Shown: positions 17,242-25,565, numbered from the stretch's first letter. The stretch is 64,000 nt of DNA from Castellaniella sp034674885 (GCF_034674885.1 NZ_JAUCDS010000009.1:1-64000), one strand, 5' to 3'. Numbers and translations: made by a program. The notes: generated from the letters alone by a model not told the origin.

Positions 17242-18200
17242 GGCGCCCCCAGGGCCTGCTGCAGCGCGTCGACGAAGCGGCCCGGCACGTCGAAGCCGGT
17301 CTGTTCGGTGATTTCGACGAAACAGGTGGGGCTGGTGACGTTGATTTCCGTGATGTAGTCGCCGATGACGTCCAGGCCGATCAGGAGCAAGCCGCGATCC
17401 GCCAGGCGGGAACCCACGGCACGCGCCAGTTCCAGGTCGCGCGGGGACAGCGGCTGGGCCACCCCGCGCCCGCCGGCGGCCAGATTGCCCCGGGTTTCGC
17501 CCTGCAGCGGTATCCGCGCCAGCGCGTAGGGTACAGGTTCGCCGCCGATGATCAGGATACGTTTGTCGCCCTGGACGATCTCCGGAATGTAGCGCTGCGC
17601 CATGATGGTGCGCGTCCCCAGGTCGGTGAGCGATTCCAGGATGGCCCCCAGGTTCGGTTCGTCGGGCCGCAGGCGGAAAATACCGCTGCCGCCCATGCCG
17701 TCCAGAGGCTTGACGATCACGTCGCCCTGCCGCGCATGGAACGCACGCAGGCGGTCCATGTCGCGGCTGACCAGCGTCGGCGACGTGTACTGCGCGAATT
17801 CCGTGATCGCCAGCTTTTCAGGGTGATTGCGGATGGCCGAGCCAGCGTTGAATACCCGGGCGCCCTGTGCCTGCGCATAATCGAACAGGTGCGTGGCGTA
17901 GACATATTCCATGTCGAAGGGTGGATCCTTGCGCATCAGGACCGCATCGAAATCCGCCAGATCGCAGTCCTGCGCGGTGTCGTCCTGGGTCCACCAGGCG
18001 TGCCCGCGCCAATCGGCATCCCCGCGCAGACGCATGGCCGTCGCTGCCGCGCGCACCCGCCCCTGGTCCACGAACAGATCGCCCATCGTGGCAAAGCTGA
18101 ACGTGTGCCCTCGCGCCGCCAGGCTGCGCATGACGGCCACGGAGGAATCCTTCCAGGCCTTCAGGCCGGGCAGCGGATCGATGACAAACAGGACATGCAT
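17238..18200 (-). CDS. gshB: Glutathione synthetase
   Basis: 320 residues, full length for the bacterial enzyme. The ATP-grasp core includes VIVKPLDGMGGSGIFRL (glycine-rich loop) and the metal-binding end DYITEINVTSPTC. It joins gamma-glutamylcysteine and glycine using ATP in the cytoplasm. gshA is not in this window. The gene overlaps the EIIA gene downstream (ATGA). Confidence 0.97.
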   Translation of the reverse strand: MHVLFVIDPLPGLKAWKDSSVAVMRSLAARGHTFSFATMGDLFVDQGRVRAAATAMRLRGDADWRGHAWWTQDDTAQDCDLADFDAVLMRKDPPFDMEYVYATHLFDYAQAQGARVFNAGSAIRNHPEKLAITEFAQYTSPTLVSRDMDRLRAFHARQGDVIVKPLDGMGGSGIFRLRPDEPNLGAILESLTDLGTRTIMAQRYIPEIVQGDKRILIIGGEPVPYALARIPLQGETRGNLAAGGRGVAQPLSPRDLELARAVGSRLADRGLLLIGLDVIGDYITEINVTSPTCFVEITEQTGFDVPGRFVDALQQALGAP

Positions 18201-18261
18201 GACAGAAACCTATGGATGAACAAACGACCCGCCACGGCGGCCCACCGGTCAAGCGCCGGTA

Positions 18262-18804
18262 TCAGGCCGCATCGCCCTGCTTGCCGGCCTTGCGGCGCGG
18301 CGCCAGGACCATCACCATCTGACGGCCTTCGAGCTTGGGCATGGCTTCGACCTGCACCAGTTCGCCCAGATCGTCGCGCACCCGTTCGAGCACCCGCATG
18401 CCCAATTCCTGGTGGGCCATTTCGCGGCCCCGGAACCGCAGCGTGACTTTCGCCTTGTCGCCGTCTTCGATGAAGCGGCGCAAGTTGCGCAGTTTCACCT
18501 GGTAGTCGCCTTCGTCGGTGCCGGGACGGAATTTGACTTCCTTGACCTGGATGACCTTCTGGCGTGCGCGGGCTTCGGCCTGGCGCTTTTGTTCCTGGTA
18601 CTTGAATTTGCCGTAATCCATCAGCCGGCAGACCGGGGGATCAGCCGTCGGCGAGATCTCGACCAGATCGACGTCGTTCTGTTCGGCCTGAGCCAGGGCG
18701 TCGGATGTGCGCACGATGCCCAGTTGTTCGCCGTCTACGCCAAGCAGACGGACCTCATGGATACGGATTTCACCGTTGATGCGGTGTTTCTTTTCGGTTG
18801 CGAT
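18262..18804 (-). CDS. infC: Translation initiation factor IF-3, started from an ATC codon
   Basis: The first ATG in frame (18714) would give only 150 residues and remove conserved IF-3 sequence. Reading upstream, the frame continues HRINGEIRIHEVRLLGVDGE, the true IF-3 N-terminus, back to ATC at 18804-18802, with TAGGAG eight bases before it. From ATC the protein has 180 residues, the same as E. coli IF-3. IF-3 rejects non-standard start codons, so a rare start gives autoregulation, as known for E. coli infC (AUU). The C-terminal domain (FRGREMAHQELGMRVLERV) is intact. It starts 35 bases after thrS. Confidence 0.95.
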   Translation of the reverse strand: MATEKKHRINGEIRIHEVRLLGVDGEQLGIVRTSDALAQAEQNDVDLVEISPTADPPVCRLMDYGKFKYQEQKRQAEARARQKVIQVKEVKFRPGTDEGDYQVKLRNLRRFIEDGDKAKVTLRFRGREMAHQELGMRVLERVRDDLGELVQVEAMPKLEGRQMVMVLAPRRKAGKQGDAA

Positions 18805-18839
18805 GTCAAAGACTCCTAGATGTTGAAGAAATGGAGGGT

Positions 18840-20786
18840 TCAGGCCTGACCCGAATCTCCCCCCTGGTAACGGGAAACGATTTCCTGCTGCAGGCGCGTG
18901 GCAAAATCAGCGACTGGCATGGTGCCCAGGTCCAGTTTGCCACGGCCGCGCACGGCGACGGCGCCGCTTTCGCGTTCCTTGTCGCCCACGACTAGAATAT
19001 ACGGAATTTTCTGCAGGCTGTGCTCGCGAATTTTACGGGTGATTTTTTCACCACGCAAATCGGAAGAGACCCTAAACCCTTGTTTAACAAGGGTTTTGGA
19101 AACCTGATCGGCATAATCGGCCGAACTGTCGGAAATGCAGCAGACGACGGCGTGCCAAGGAGCCAGCCACGCGGGCAGCGCACCGGCATGGTTTTCGATC
19201 AGCATGCCGATGAAACGTTCCAATGATCCCAGGATGGCCCGGTGCAGCATGACCGGCGTGCGGCGCTGGTCCTGGGCATCCACGTATTCGGCCCCCAAGC
19301 GCGCCGGCATGGAGAAGTCCACCTGGATCGTGCCGCACTGCCAATGGCGGCCGATGGCGTCCTTCAGGGTGTATTCGATCTTGGGGCCGTAGAAGGCGCC
19401 CTCGCCTTCGGAGACTTCGTAGGTGCAGTGCGACAGGTCCAGGCTGTCCATCAGCGCCTTTTCGGCCTTGTCCCAGACTTCGTCGGCGCCGATGCGCTTT
19501 TCGGGACGGGTGGCGACCTTGTAGAGGATCTCGGTGAAACCGAAATCGGCATAGACCTTCTGCAGCAGCCGGGTAAAGGCCGCGCATTCGTCCTGCAGCT
19601 GGTCTTCGGTACAGAAGATGTGGCCATCGTCCTGGGTGAAGCCGCGCACCCGCATCATGCCATGCAGCGACCCGGACGGTTCGTTGCGGTGGCACTGGCC
19701 GAATTCACCATAGCGCAGCGGCAGTTCGCGGTAGGAATGCAGGCCGGCATTGAAGATCTGCACATGACCAGGACAGTTCATGGGCTTCAAGCCATACACG
19801 CGGTTTTCGGATTCCGTCGTGAACATGTTTTCCTGGTAGTTGTCCCAGTGACCGGTTTTCTTCCACAGGGACAGATCCAGGATCTGCGGAGCCTTGACTT
19901 CCTGGTAGCCGTTGTCCTGGTAGACCTGGCGCATGTATTGTTCGACCTGCTGCCAGACGGTCCAGCCCTTTGGGTGCCAGAAGATCAGGCCGGGGGCTTC
20001 GTCCTGGAAATGAAACAGGTCCAGTTCGCGGCCGATGCGGCGGTGGTCGCGCAGTTCGGCCTGTTCCAGCATGTGCAGATAGGCATCCTGGTCGGCCTGG
20101 CGCGCCCACGCCGTGCCGTAAATGCGCTGCAGCATCTCGTTTTTGCTGTCACCGCGCCAGTAGGCGCCCGCGACTTTCATCAATTTGAAGACCTTCAGGC
20201 GACCTGTGGACGGCACGTGCGGCCCTCGGCACAGGTCGATGAAATCGCCCTCGCGATACAGGCTGATCTTTTCATTGCTGGGAATGGAGGCGATGATTTC
20301 GGCCTTGTAGGCCTCGCCGATGCCGTGGAAGAACTTGACGGCCTCGTCGCGGTCCCATTCCTCGCGCACGACGATCTCGTCGCGTTTCGCCAGTTCGGCC
20401 ATTTTCTTTTCGATGGCCTGCAGGTCTTCGGGCGTGAAGGGCCGCTTGTACGAAAAATCGTAGTAAAAGCCGTTGTCGATCACCGGGCCGATCGTGACCT
20501 GGGCATCGGGAAACAGGGATTTCACCGCATAGGCCAGCAGATGCGCCGTGGAATGGCGGATCAGGTCCAGGCCATCGGGGTCTTTGTCCGTGACGATGCT
20601 GAGCGCCGCATCCTGATCGATGACATGGCTGGTATCCACCAACCGGGCGGCCTGCCCGTCCACCGTGATCTTGCCCCCCAGCGCGGCCTTGCCCAACCCA
20701 GTCCCGATCGACTGCGCGACGTCGAGCACGGAAACAGGATGATCGAACTCACGTTGTGAGCCGTCGGGCAAGGTGATGCGAACCAT
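18840..20786 (-). CDS. thrS: Threonyl-tRNA synthetase
   Basis: 648 residues from ATG 20786 (MVRITLPDGSQREFDHPVS), which has AGGA upstream; the frame's 36-codon extension is unlike ThrS. Domains: TGS (about 1-62), the editing domain with HSTAHLLAYAVK (about 63-225), a class II core with motif 2 near GFTQDDGHIFCTEDQ, and a C-terminal anticodon domain. The zinc-ligand cysteine lies in MNCPGH. thrS and infC are adjacent as in most proteobacteria, and a hairpin and promoter precede thrS. Confidence 0.97.
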   Translation of the reverse strand: MVRITLPDGSQREFDHPVSVLDVAQSIGTGLGKAALGGKITVDGQAARLVDTSHVIDQDAALSIVTDKDPDGLDLIRHSTAHLLAYAVKSLFPDAQVTIGPVIDNGFYYDFSYKRPFTPEDLQAIEKKMAELAKRDEIVVREEWDRDEAVKFFHGIGEAYKAEIIASIPSNEKISLYREGDFIDLCRGPHVPSTGRLKVFKLMKVAGAYWRGDSKNEMLQRIYGTAWARQADQDAYLHMLEQAELRDHRRIGRELDLFHFQDEAPGLIFWHPKGWTVWQQVEQYMRQVYQDNGYQEVKAPQILDLSLWKKTGHWDNYQENMFTTESENRVYGLKPMNCPGHVQIFNAGLHSYRELPLRYGEFGQCHRNEPSGSLHGMMRVRGFTQDDGHIFCTEDQLQDECAAFTRLLQKVYADFGFTEILYKVATRPEKRIGADEVWDKAEKALMDSLDLSHCTYEVSEGEGAFYGPKIEYTLKDAIGRHWQCGTIQVDFSMPARLGAEYVDAQDQRRTPVMLHRAILGSLERFIGMLIENHAGALPAWLAPWHAVVCCISDSSADYADQVSKTLVKQGFRVSSDLRGEKITRKIREHSLQKIPYILVVGDKERESGAVAVRGRGKLDLGTMPVADFATRLQQEIVSRYQGGDSGQA

Positions 20787-20810
20787 GAATGTGTGTCCTG
20801 AAAATACAAA

Positions 20811-20828
20811 ACGCGGCCTGCGCCGCGT
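20811..20828 (-). terminator. Terminator-like hairpin in the thrS leader
   Basis: On the minus strand ACGCGGC-GCAG-GCCGCGT forms a 7-bp stem with a 4-base loop, followed by TTTTGTATTTT. It lies between the thrS promoter and its Shine-Dalgarno (AGGA), about 25 bases before the ATG. It could attenuate thrS transcription or act in ThrRS autoregulation. I see no threonine-rich leader peptide. Confidence 0.55.
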
Positions 20829-20869
20829 CGGTAAAAGTCGATATTGCCATGCAGGAAGGATATGAAGCA

Positions 20870-20898
20870 AGTTTAGCAACGGGGCCCGCAACAATCAA
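20870..20898 (-). promoter_or_regulatory. Candidate thrS promoter
   Basis: TTGATT (20898-20893) and TAAACT (20875-20870) are spaced by 17 bases on the minus strand, about 85 bases upstream of the thrS ATG. The boxes are moderate matches (4 of 6 each), but position and spacing are right. Confidence 0.5.
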
Positions 20899-20971
20899 TT
20901 TCACAGGGTCTCGGGAGCGGGATCGCAGCGTCCTGCGGACCCCGCCAGCCGATTATTGTTGCATACAAGAC

Positions 20972-21009
20972 AAAAACCGCTGTCACCCGGGGGCGACAAC
21001 GGCTTTTTT
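20972..21009 (-). terminator. Rho-independent terminator after tRNA-Val
   Basis: On the minus strand an imperfect hairpin (AAAAAGCCGTTGTCGCC pairing with GGTGACAGCGGTTTTT, with G-U pairs and one bulge) starts a few bases after the tRNA 3-prime end and finishes in a T run. It isolates the tRNA from thrS. Confidence 0.8.
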
Positions 21010-21015
21010 GAATTC

Positions 21016-21092
21016 TGGTAGGCAGTACTGGATTCGAACCAGCGACCTCTACGATGTCAACGTAGCGCTCTAACCAACTGAGCTAACCGCCT
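21016..21092 (-). tRNA. tRNA-Val (GAC anticodon)
   Basis: Read on the minus strand, this is a complete 77-base cloverleaf. The acceptor stem AGGCGGT pairs with ACTGCCT, the D arm contains TAGCTCAGTTGG, the anticodon stem CTACG/CGTAG encloses the loop TTGACAT with anticodon GAC, and the T arm contains GGTTCGAATCC. The 3-prime CCA is encoded. It reads GUC and GUU valine codons. Confidence 0.97.
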
Positions 21093-21106
21093 GAAGAAAG
21101 AACGTG

Positions 21107-21135
21107 ATTGTATGGGTGATTCAGCAGGCTGTCAA
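21107..21135 (-). promoter_or_regulatory. Promoter of tRNA-Val
   Basis: A perfect TTGACA (21135-21130) and TACAAT (21112-21107) lie 17 bases apart on the minus strand, about 15 bases before the tRNA. This is the strongest sigma-70 match in the window. Confidence 0.88.
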
Positions 21136-21185
21136 ATCAGGCCAGCAGACCGGAAACCAACGTCCCGCGCCCTTTCACGCACTGT

Positions 21186-21956
21186 CTACATCAACGCCAG
21201 CAAAGACCGCGCCCAGCGCTGAGCAGGCAGGCCGGTGCGGGACTCGACCCGCGCAGCCCGATCCAGCAAATCGGCGGCCGAGCCGTCCAGCGCGTGCCCC
21301 TTGAAGGCCAGCGCCACGGTGTTGCCTTCGTCGATTTCGGGCAGGCACAGCACCCGGCCGTTGAAGGCATCGCGAATACGCTGCAGGTTGCGGCCGAAAC
21401 TGTCGTGCTCGCCAAAGAGATTGACGGCCATGACGCCGGGTTCATCCAGGATGCGGTAGCAATCCCGGTAAAACGACACCTCGTCGCAGACCGGCCCCTG
21501 GGCCTGGCTGTCATACAGATCCACCATCAGGGCGCGATAGCGCCCTGCCCGATGGGGTTCTGCCGCCCAGTCGCGGGCATCGGCATGATCAATGACGGAC
21601 CGCTCGCTGCCCGGCAGGCGGAAATACGCCCGGCATATGGCAGTGACAGCCGGGTTGCGCTCGACCGTGTCCACCTGGGATCGCGTATGGCGCAAGGTGA
21701 AGCGCAGCAGCGACCCGGCCCCCAGGCCCAGGATGCCCAAGCGGTCGCGCTCGCCCGGCTGCACGAACAGCAGCCAGGCCATCATCTGCTGGGTATAGGC
21801 CAGCACCAGTTCCGACGGGCGGGCCACTCGCATGGCGCCCTGGATCCATTCGGAATTGAAATGAAGATACCGGATGCCGTCCTGCTCGGACAGGGTGGGC
21901 AGGTCCGCATCGATGGCGGCCTGCCGCGCAGCCGCTTGGCTGTGGCTTCGAGACAT
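21186..21956 (-). CDS. Spermidine synthase-like methyltransferase-fold protein
   Basis: 256 residues from ATG 21956; the frame's 95-codon upstream extension overlaps the thiolase region in another frame and is unlike the family. The Rossmann-like core has the binding loop LGILGLGAGSLLRFTL, then VERNPAVTAICRAYF and the DARDW and MVDLYDSQ segments seen in spermidine-synthase-type proteins. Substrate-binding residues of true SpeE (the decarboxylated SAM pocket) cannot be confirmed. It may be a polyamine aminopropyltransferase or a relative of unknown function. It follows the thiolase gene by 61 bases on the same strand. Confidence 0.7.
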   Translation of the reverse strand: MSRSHSQAAARQAAIDADLPTLSEQDGIRYLHFNSEWIQGAMRVARPSELVLAYTQQMMAWLLFVQPGERDRLGILGLGAGSLLRFTLRHTRSQVDTVERNPAVTAICRAYFRLPGSERSVIDHADARDWAAEPHRAGRYRALMVDLYDSQAQGPVCDEVSFYRDCYRILDEPGVMAVNLFGEHDSFGRNLQRIRDAFNGRVLCLPEIDEGNTVALAFKGHALDGSAADLLDRAARVESRTGLPAQRWARSLLALM

Positions 21957-22017
21957 GAAAGAGATTCCTGCGGCCGGCAGCGCCCATCGGGGCGCCGCCG
22001 GTGGATGACACCCTGAT

Positions 22018-23199
22018 TTACAGGCGTTCAAAAATGGCGGCGATCCCCTGCCCGCCGCCGATGCACATCGTGACCAGGGCGTGACGGCCCTGGATGCGCT
22101 GCAGTTCGTGCAAGGCCTTGACGGTGATGAGCGCCCCAGTGGCGCCGATCGGGTGGCCCAGGCTGATGCCGCTGCCGTTGGGGTTGACCTTGGCCGGATC
22201 GAAACCCAGTTCGCGGGACACCGCGCAGGCCTGCGCCGCAAAGGCTTCGTTGGCCTCGATCACATCGATCTGATCCAGTGTCAGGCCCGCGCGCTGCAGC
22301 GCCTGGCGCGTGGCCGGCACCGGACCAATCCCCATGTACTGGGGGTCCACACCGGCATGGCCATAGGACACCAATCGCGCCATGGGCTTCAGACCCCGGG
22401 CCTGTGCAGCGCTGGCCGTCATCAGCAGCACGGCAGCGGCGCCGTCGTTCAGCCCCGAAGCATTGCCGGCCGTGACCGTGCCGTTTTCCTTGGCAAAGAC
22501 GGGCTTGAGTTTGTTGAAGCTGTCCGGAGTGGCGTCGAAGCGCACATGCTCGTCCTGATCGAAGACGACTTCGCCCTTGCGGGTCTTGTGTGTGACGGGC
22601 ACGATCTGGGACTTGAAATAGCCCTGCTCGATGGCATGGGCGGCCCGGCGGTGCGATTCCAGGGCCAGGGCGTCCTGGTCCTCGCGGCTGATGCCGTATT
22701 TCTGCGCAACGTTCTCGGCAGTCACGCCCATATGATATTTTTCAAACGGACACGACAAGGCGCCCGTCATCATGTCCACCAGGCGGGAATCCCCCATGCG
22801 CGAGCCCCAGCGCTGGCCGACCGCGACGTAAGGCGCGCGGCTCATGCTTTCGGCACCCGCGCCGATGGCGACTTCGGCATCGCCCAGCATCAGGACCTGA
22901 GCAGCCGACACGATGGCCTGCAGGCCGGACCCGCACAGCCGGTTGACATTGAAAGCCGGTGTTGCCTGCGGGATGCCGGCATTGATGGTGGCGACCCGCG
23001 ACAGATACATGTCGCGCGGTTCCGTGTTGATGACATGGCCGAACACCACGTGGCCGACATCGGCAGGCGCCACACCGGCGCGCTCCAGGACCTGGCCCAC
23101 CACCAGCGTTCCCAGTTCACAAGGCGCGATGTCCTTGAGGCCTCCACCGAAATCCCCGACCGCCGTGCGGCACGCTTGTACGACTACGATATCCTGCAT
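22018..23199 (-). CDS. Acetyl-CoA acetyltransferase (thiolase)
   Basis: 393 residues from ATG 23199 with GGAG eight bases upstream. The nucleophilic cysteine lies in NVNRLCGSGLQAI, the second catalytic segment is GHPIGATGALITVK, and the terminal cysteine lies in MCIGGGQG. NEAFAAQ is also present. The length and motifs fit beta-ketothiolases (PhaA/AtoB type), which condense two acetyl-CoA or cleave acetoacetyl-CoA. No other polyhydroxybutyrate genes are nearby, so the pathway is open. Confidence 0.93.
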   Translation of the reverse strand: MQDIVVVQACRTAVGDFGGGLKDIAPCELGTLVVGQVLERAGVAPADVGHVVFGHVINTEPRDMYLSRVATINAGIPQATPAFNVNRLCGSGLQAIVSAAQVLMLGDAEVAIGAGAESMSRAPYVAVGQRWGSRMGDSRLVDMMTGALSCPFEKYHMGVTAENVAQKYGISREDQDALALESHRRAAHAIEQGYFKSQIVPVTHKTRKGEVVFDQDEHVRFDATPDSFNKLKPVFAKENGTVTAGNASGLNDGAAAVLLMTASAAQARGLKPMARLVSYGHAGVDPQYMGIGPVPATRQALQRAGLTLDQIDVIEANEAFAAQACAVSRELGFDPAKVNPNGSGISLGHPIGATGALITVKALHELQRIQGRHALVTMCIGGGQGIAAIFERL

Positions 23200-23310
23200 G
23201 ATGATGTCTCCGTGAGCAGTGCTGCACCGCAGCAAATGAGAATATGGTAGCGCATCGGCAGCCTCAGCGGGTAGAGGCGGACCGGAATTCTCCGGCCCGG
23301 AACACACAGC

Positions 23311-24279
23311 TTATTTCAACCGGGACAGCGCCTTGCGCAGGGCGTCGGCCAGTTCCTCGGCCGAGAACTTCGCCACATAGCCGTCAGCGCCGACGCTGCG
23401 CACGTGGTCCTCGTTGGCCGAACCCGACAAGGATGAATGGATCACCACCGGCAGCACCCGCAGGCGGGTGTCCTGCTTGATGTTGCGCGTCAGGGTGAAG
23501 CCGTCCATCTCGGGCATTTCCAGGTCGGTCAGCATCAGGCTGACCTTGTCCAGGATGGTCTTGCCCTCGGCCTCGGCGGCGGCCTTGAGCACGTTCAGGC
23601 GGTCCCAGGCCTCGCGCCCGGATTTCACCATTTCATACGGCACGCCCATGGCCTTGAGCGCCTGTTCCAGCAGGGAACGGGCGACGAAGGAATCGTCGGC
23701 GACCAGGACGACGGCCCCGGGTTTCAGGCTGATCTTTTCGCCCACGTCTTTCTGGTCGACCTGATGGCGGTCCTTTTCGGGTGTGACCATCTGCAAGATG
23801 GCCTCGACGTCCAGCACCTGAGCCAGGCGAGTATTGTCGGCGGTGTCGTCCAGCCGCGCCATGCTGCTGACCAGGCTTTGCGAAGTGCCGCTGGATTCGG
23901 CCGAGATCACCTGATTCCAGTCCAGACGCACGATGTCGTCCACGGATTCGACGGTGAAGGCCTGCGTGGTGCGGCCGAACTCAGTGACCAGCATCAAGGA
24001 CGGCGCGGCAGGCAGTTTGCAACCCACGATGGCCGGCAGATCGAAGACAGGGATGACCTGGTCGCGCAGCTGCACCACCCCCAGGGAATACTTGGGCGCC
24101 CCCGCCACGGCGGTGACCGTGGGCATGGTGACGATTTCACGCACCTTCAGCACGTTGATGCCGTAGAGTTCCGATTGACCGGATTCGTTGTTGGCACCCA
24201 GGCGGAAAAGCAGGAGTTCAAACCGGTTGGTACCGGCCAGGTTGGCGCGGTCATCCACGACGTTCTGGGTGGGGCTCAT
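23311..24279 (-). CDS. cheV: Chemotaxis coupling protein CheV
   Basis: 322 residues. A CheW-like domain (about 15-165, with SLGVVQLRDQVIPVFDLP) is joined to a response receiver (about 188-320). The receiver has the acidic pair D195-D196, the phosphoacceptor D252 (LMLTDLEMPEMDG) and the conserved K304, so it should be phosphorylated by CheA. CheV links receptors to CheA and tunes adaptation. No other chemotaxis gene is nearby. Confidence 0.95.
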   Translation of the reverse strand: MSPTQNVVDDRANLAGTNRFELLLFRLGANNESGQSELYGINVLKVREIVTMPTVTAVAGAPKYSLGVVQLRDQVIPVFDLPAIVGCKLPAAPSLMLVTEFGRTTQAFTVESVDDIVRLDWNQVISAESSGTSQSLVSSMARLDDTADNTRLAQVLDVEAILQMVTPEKDRHQVDQKDVGEKISLKPGAVVLVADDSFVARSLLEQALKAMGVPYEMVKSGREAWDRLNVLKAAAEAEGKTILDKVSLMLTDLEMPEMDGFTLTRNIKQDTRLRVLPVVIHSSLSGSANEDHVRSVGADGYVAKFSAEELADALRKALSRLK

Positions 24280-24452
24280 GGGAACCTCTTCCTATCAATA
24301 GGCTGAAAAGGCAAGTGTAAAGGAAAGTTGCGCCGGTCAATCGGGGCAATACCCCAGGTCCCCACAGCCTATTCGGGGCCAAGCGCGCAGGGCTTGTCCA
24401 GGCCTGCACCTATCCCTTACAGTTTCAGGATACCGAGCAGGACACACGCACC

Positions 24453-25187
24453 ATGAACACATTCGACATCGACACGCAGGCGCTGGCGCCCACCGGAACC
24501 TTGCGGGCTGCCATCAACATCGGCAACCCCATTCTTGCAGGGCTGGATCCCGCCACCGGACAAGCCCGGGGCGTTTCCGTCGACCTTGCGCAGCGGCTGG
24601 CCGGGCTGCTGGGGCTGGACCTGCGCCTGGTGACCTACGACACGGCGGGCAAATCCGTGGAAGGAGTCACCCGGGATGAAGCCGACTTCGGCTTTTTTGC
24701 CATCGACCCGAAACGCGGCGAGCAGATCGCCTTCACGACCCCGTACGTGCTGATCGAAGGCAGCTACCTGGTGCGCCAGGATTCCCCGCTGACGGACAAC
24801 GCACAAGTCGACCAGGCGGGGCGCACCGTGGTGGTCGGGCGGGCCAGCGCCTACGACCTGTTCCTGTCGCGCGACCTGAAACACGCCAGCATCGTGCGCG
24901 CACCGACCTCGCCCGCAGTGGTCAGCACATTTCTGGAAATGGGCGCGGACGTCGCGGCGGGCGTGCGCCAGCAACTGGAAATGGGCGCCCTGGAATTCGG
25001 GGGCCTGCGCCTGCTGGACGGCCACTTCATGCTCATCCGCCAGGCCCTGGGAATATCGCGCAGCCGCGACCCAGGCCTGGCCGAAGGGCTGACACGCTTC
25101 GTGGAAGACGCCAAGGCCTCGGGCTTCGTGGCCCACGCCCTGGCCCGACACGGCATCCAGGGCGCAGAGGTCGCGCCGACTGAGTAA
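24453..25187 (+). CDS. Solute-binding protein family 3-like protein without signal peptide
   Basis: 244 residues of periplasmic binding protein type 2 fold: GTLRAAINIGNPILAG at the start, a hinge region around FGFFAIDPKRGEQIAFTTPY, and a second lobe to the C-terminus. Family-3 proteins bind amino acids for ABC import. Here there is no signal peptide or lipobox and no transporter gene nearby. A frame check of the preceding bases shows no upstream ATG giving one; AGGA lies before the chosen ATG. It is therefore predicted cytoplasmic, and could be a ligand sensor or an enzyme-like orphan. Confidence 0.75.
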   Translation: MNTFDIDTQALAPTGTLRAAINIGNPILAGLDPATGQARGVSVDLAQRLAGLLGLDLRLVTYDTAGKSVEGVTRDEADFGFFAIDPKRGEQIAFTTPYVLIEGSYLVRQDSPLTDNAQVDQAGRTVVVGRASAYDLFLSRDLKHASIVRAPTSPAVVSTFLEMGADVAAGVRQQLEMGALEFGGLRLLDGHFMLIRQALGISRSRDPGLAEGLTRFVEDAKASGFVAHALARHGIQGAEVAPTE

Positions 25188-25565
25188 AAACGCTTGACAG
25201 CTTTTTCTCAATCCTTCATTTTATATAGATTGATCGGGGCGTTCCTTGGGGCGCCCCCGATTCCTGCTTTGATCAGCGCGCATCCAGATCGCCGGGCGAA
25301 TATGTCCGAGCAGCCTGGAACGGGGGCAATCCCCATCGATGCAGTCGTTGCTGCGATTGCCGGTGCCCACGCGGGTGCCATGCGCTGATCCCGGGATCAC
25401 CTGATCCCGTCGGACCGGGCCGGCACCATGCCAGCCTGGCGCTTTCCGCACATGCCGGAAAGCCGCGTCCGGTATCAACATCCGGTGTATCGAATGCACC
25501 CACGGGGCAAAGGCCGCGACGGCTCGTGCCCGTTGGATGCTTTCGTCCCGACAGAAGGAGATTCT
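25188..25565 (+). other. 378-bp leader/intergenic region before the NCS1 permease unit
   Basis: It opens with TTGACA (25194-25199) followed by the AT-rich stretch 25218-25230, a likely promoter although no -10 lies at ideal spacing. A hairpin (ATCGGGGCG pairing with CGCCCCCGAT, 25233-25262) follows, then about 290 bases of GC-rich sequence with several possible stems and the near-repeat CCGGTATC / CCGGTGTATC (25470-25492). A short frame MSEQPGTGAIPIDAVVAAIA (25302-25388) lacks a Shine-Dalgarno. It looks like a long structured leader, but I can match it to no riboswitch class. Confidence 0.4.

Noticed and set aside
18262..18714. infC starting at ATG 18714
   Set aside because: It removes 30 conserved N-terminal residues of IF-3, and the upstream ATC has a proper Shine-Dalgarno.
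25194..25388. 64-codon frame starting at TTG in the permease leader
   Set aside because: It begins in the TTGACA promoter-like hexamer, lacks a Shine-Dalgarno and has no recognisable features.
25360..25450. Possible TPP riboswitch before the NCS1 permease (GGGTGCC, GCTGA, ACCTGATC, ATGCCAGC in order)
   Set aside because: The invariant CTGAGA is replaced by CTGATC, and the pieces do not form the P4/P5 arms with the required GCGNAGGGA segment.
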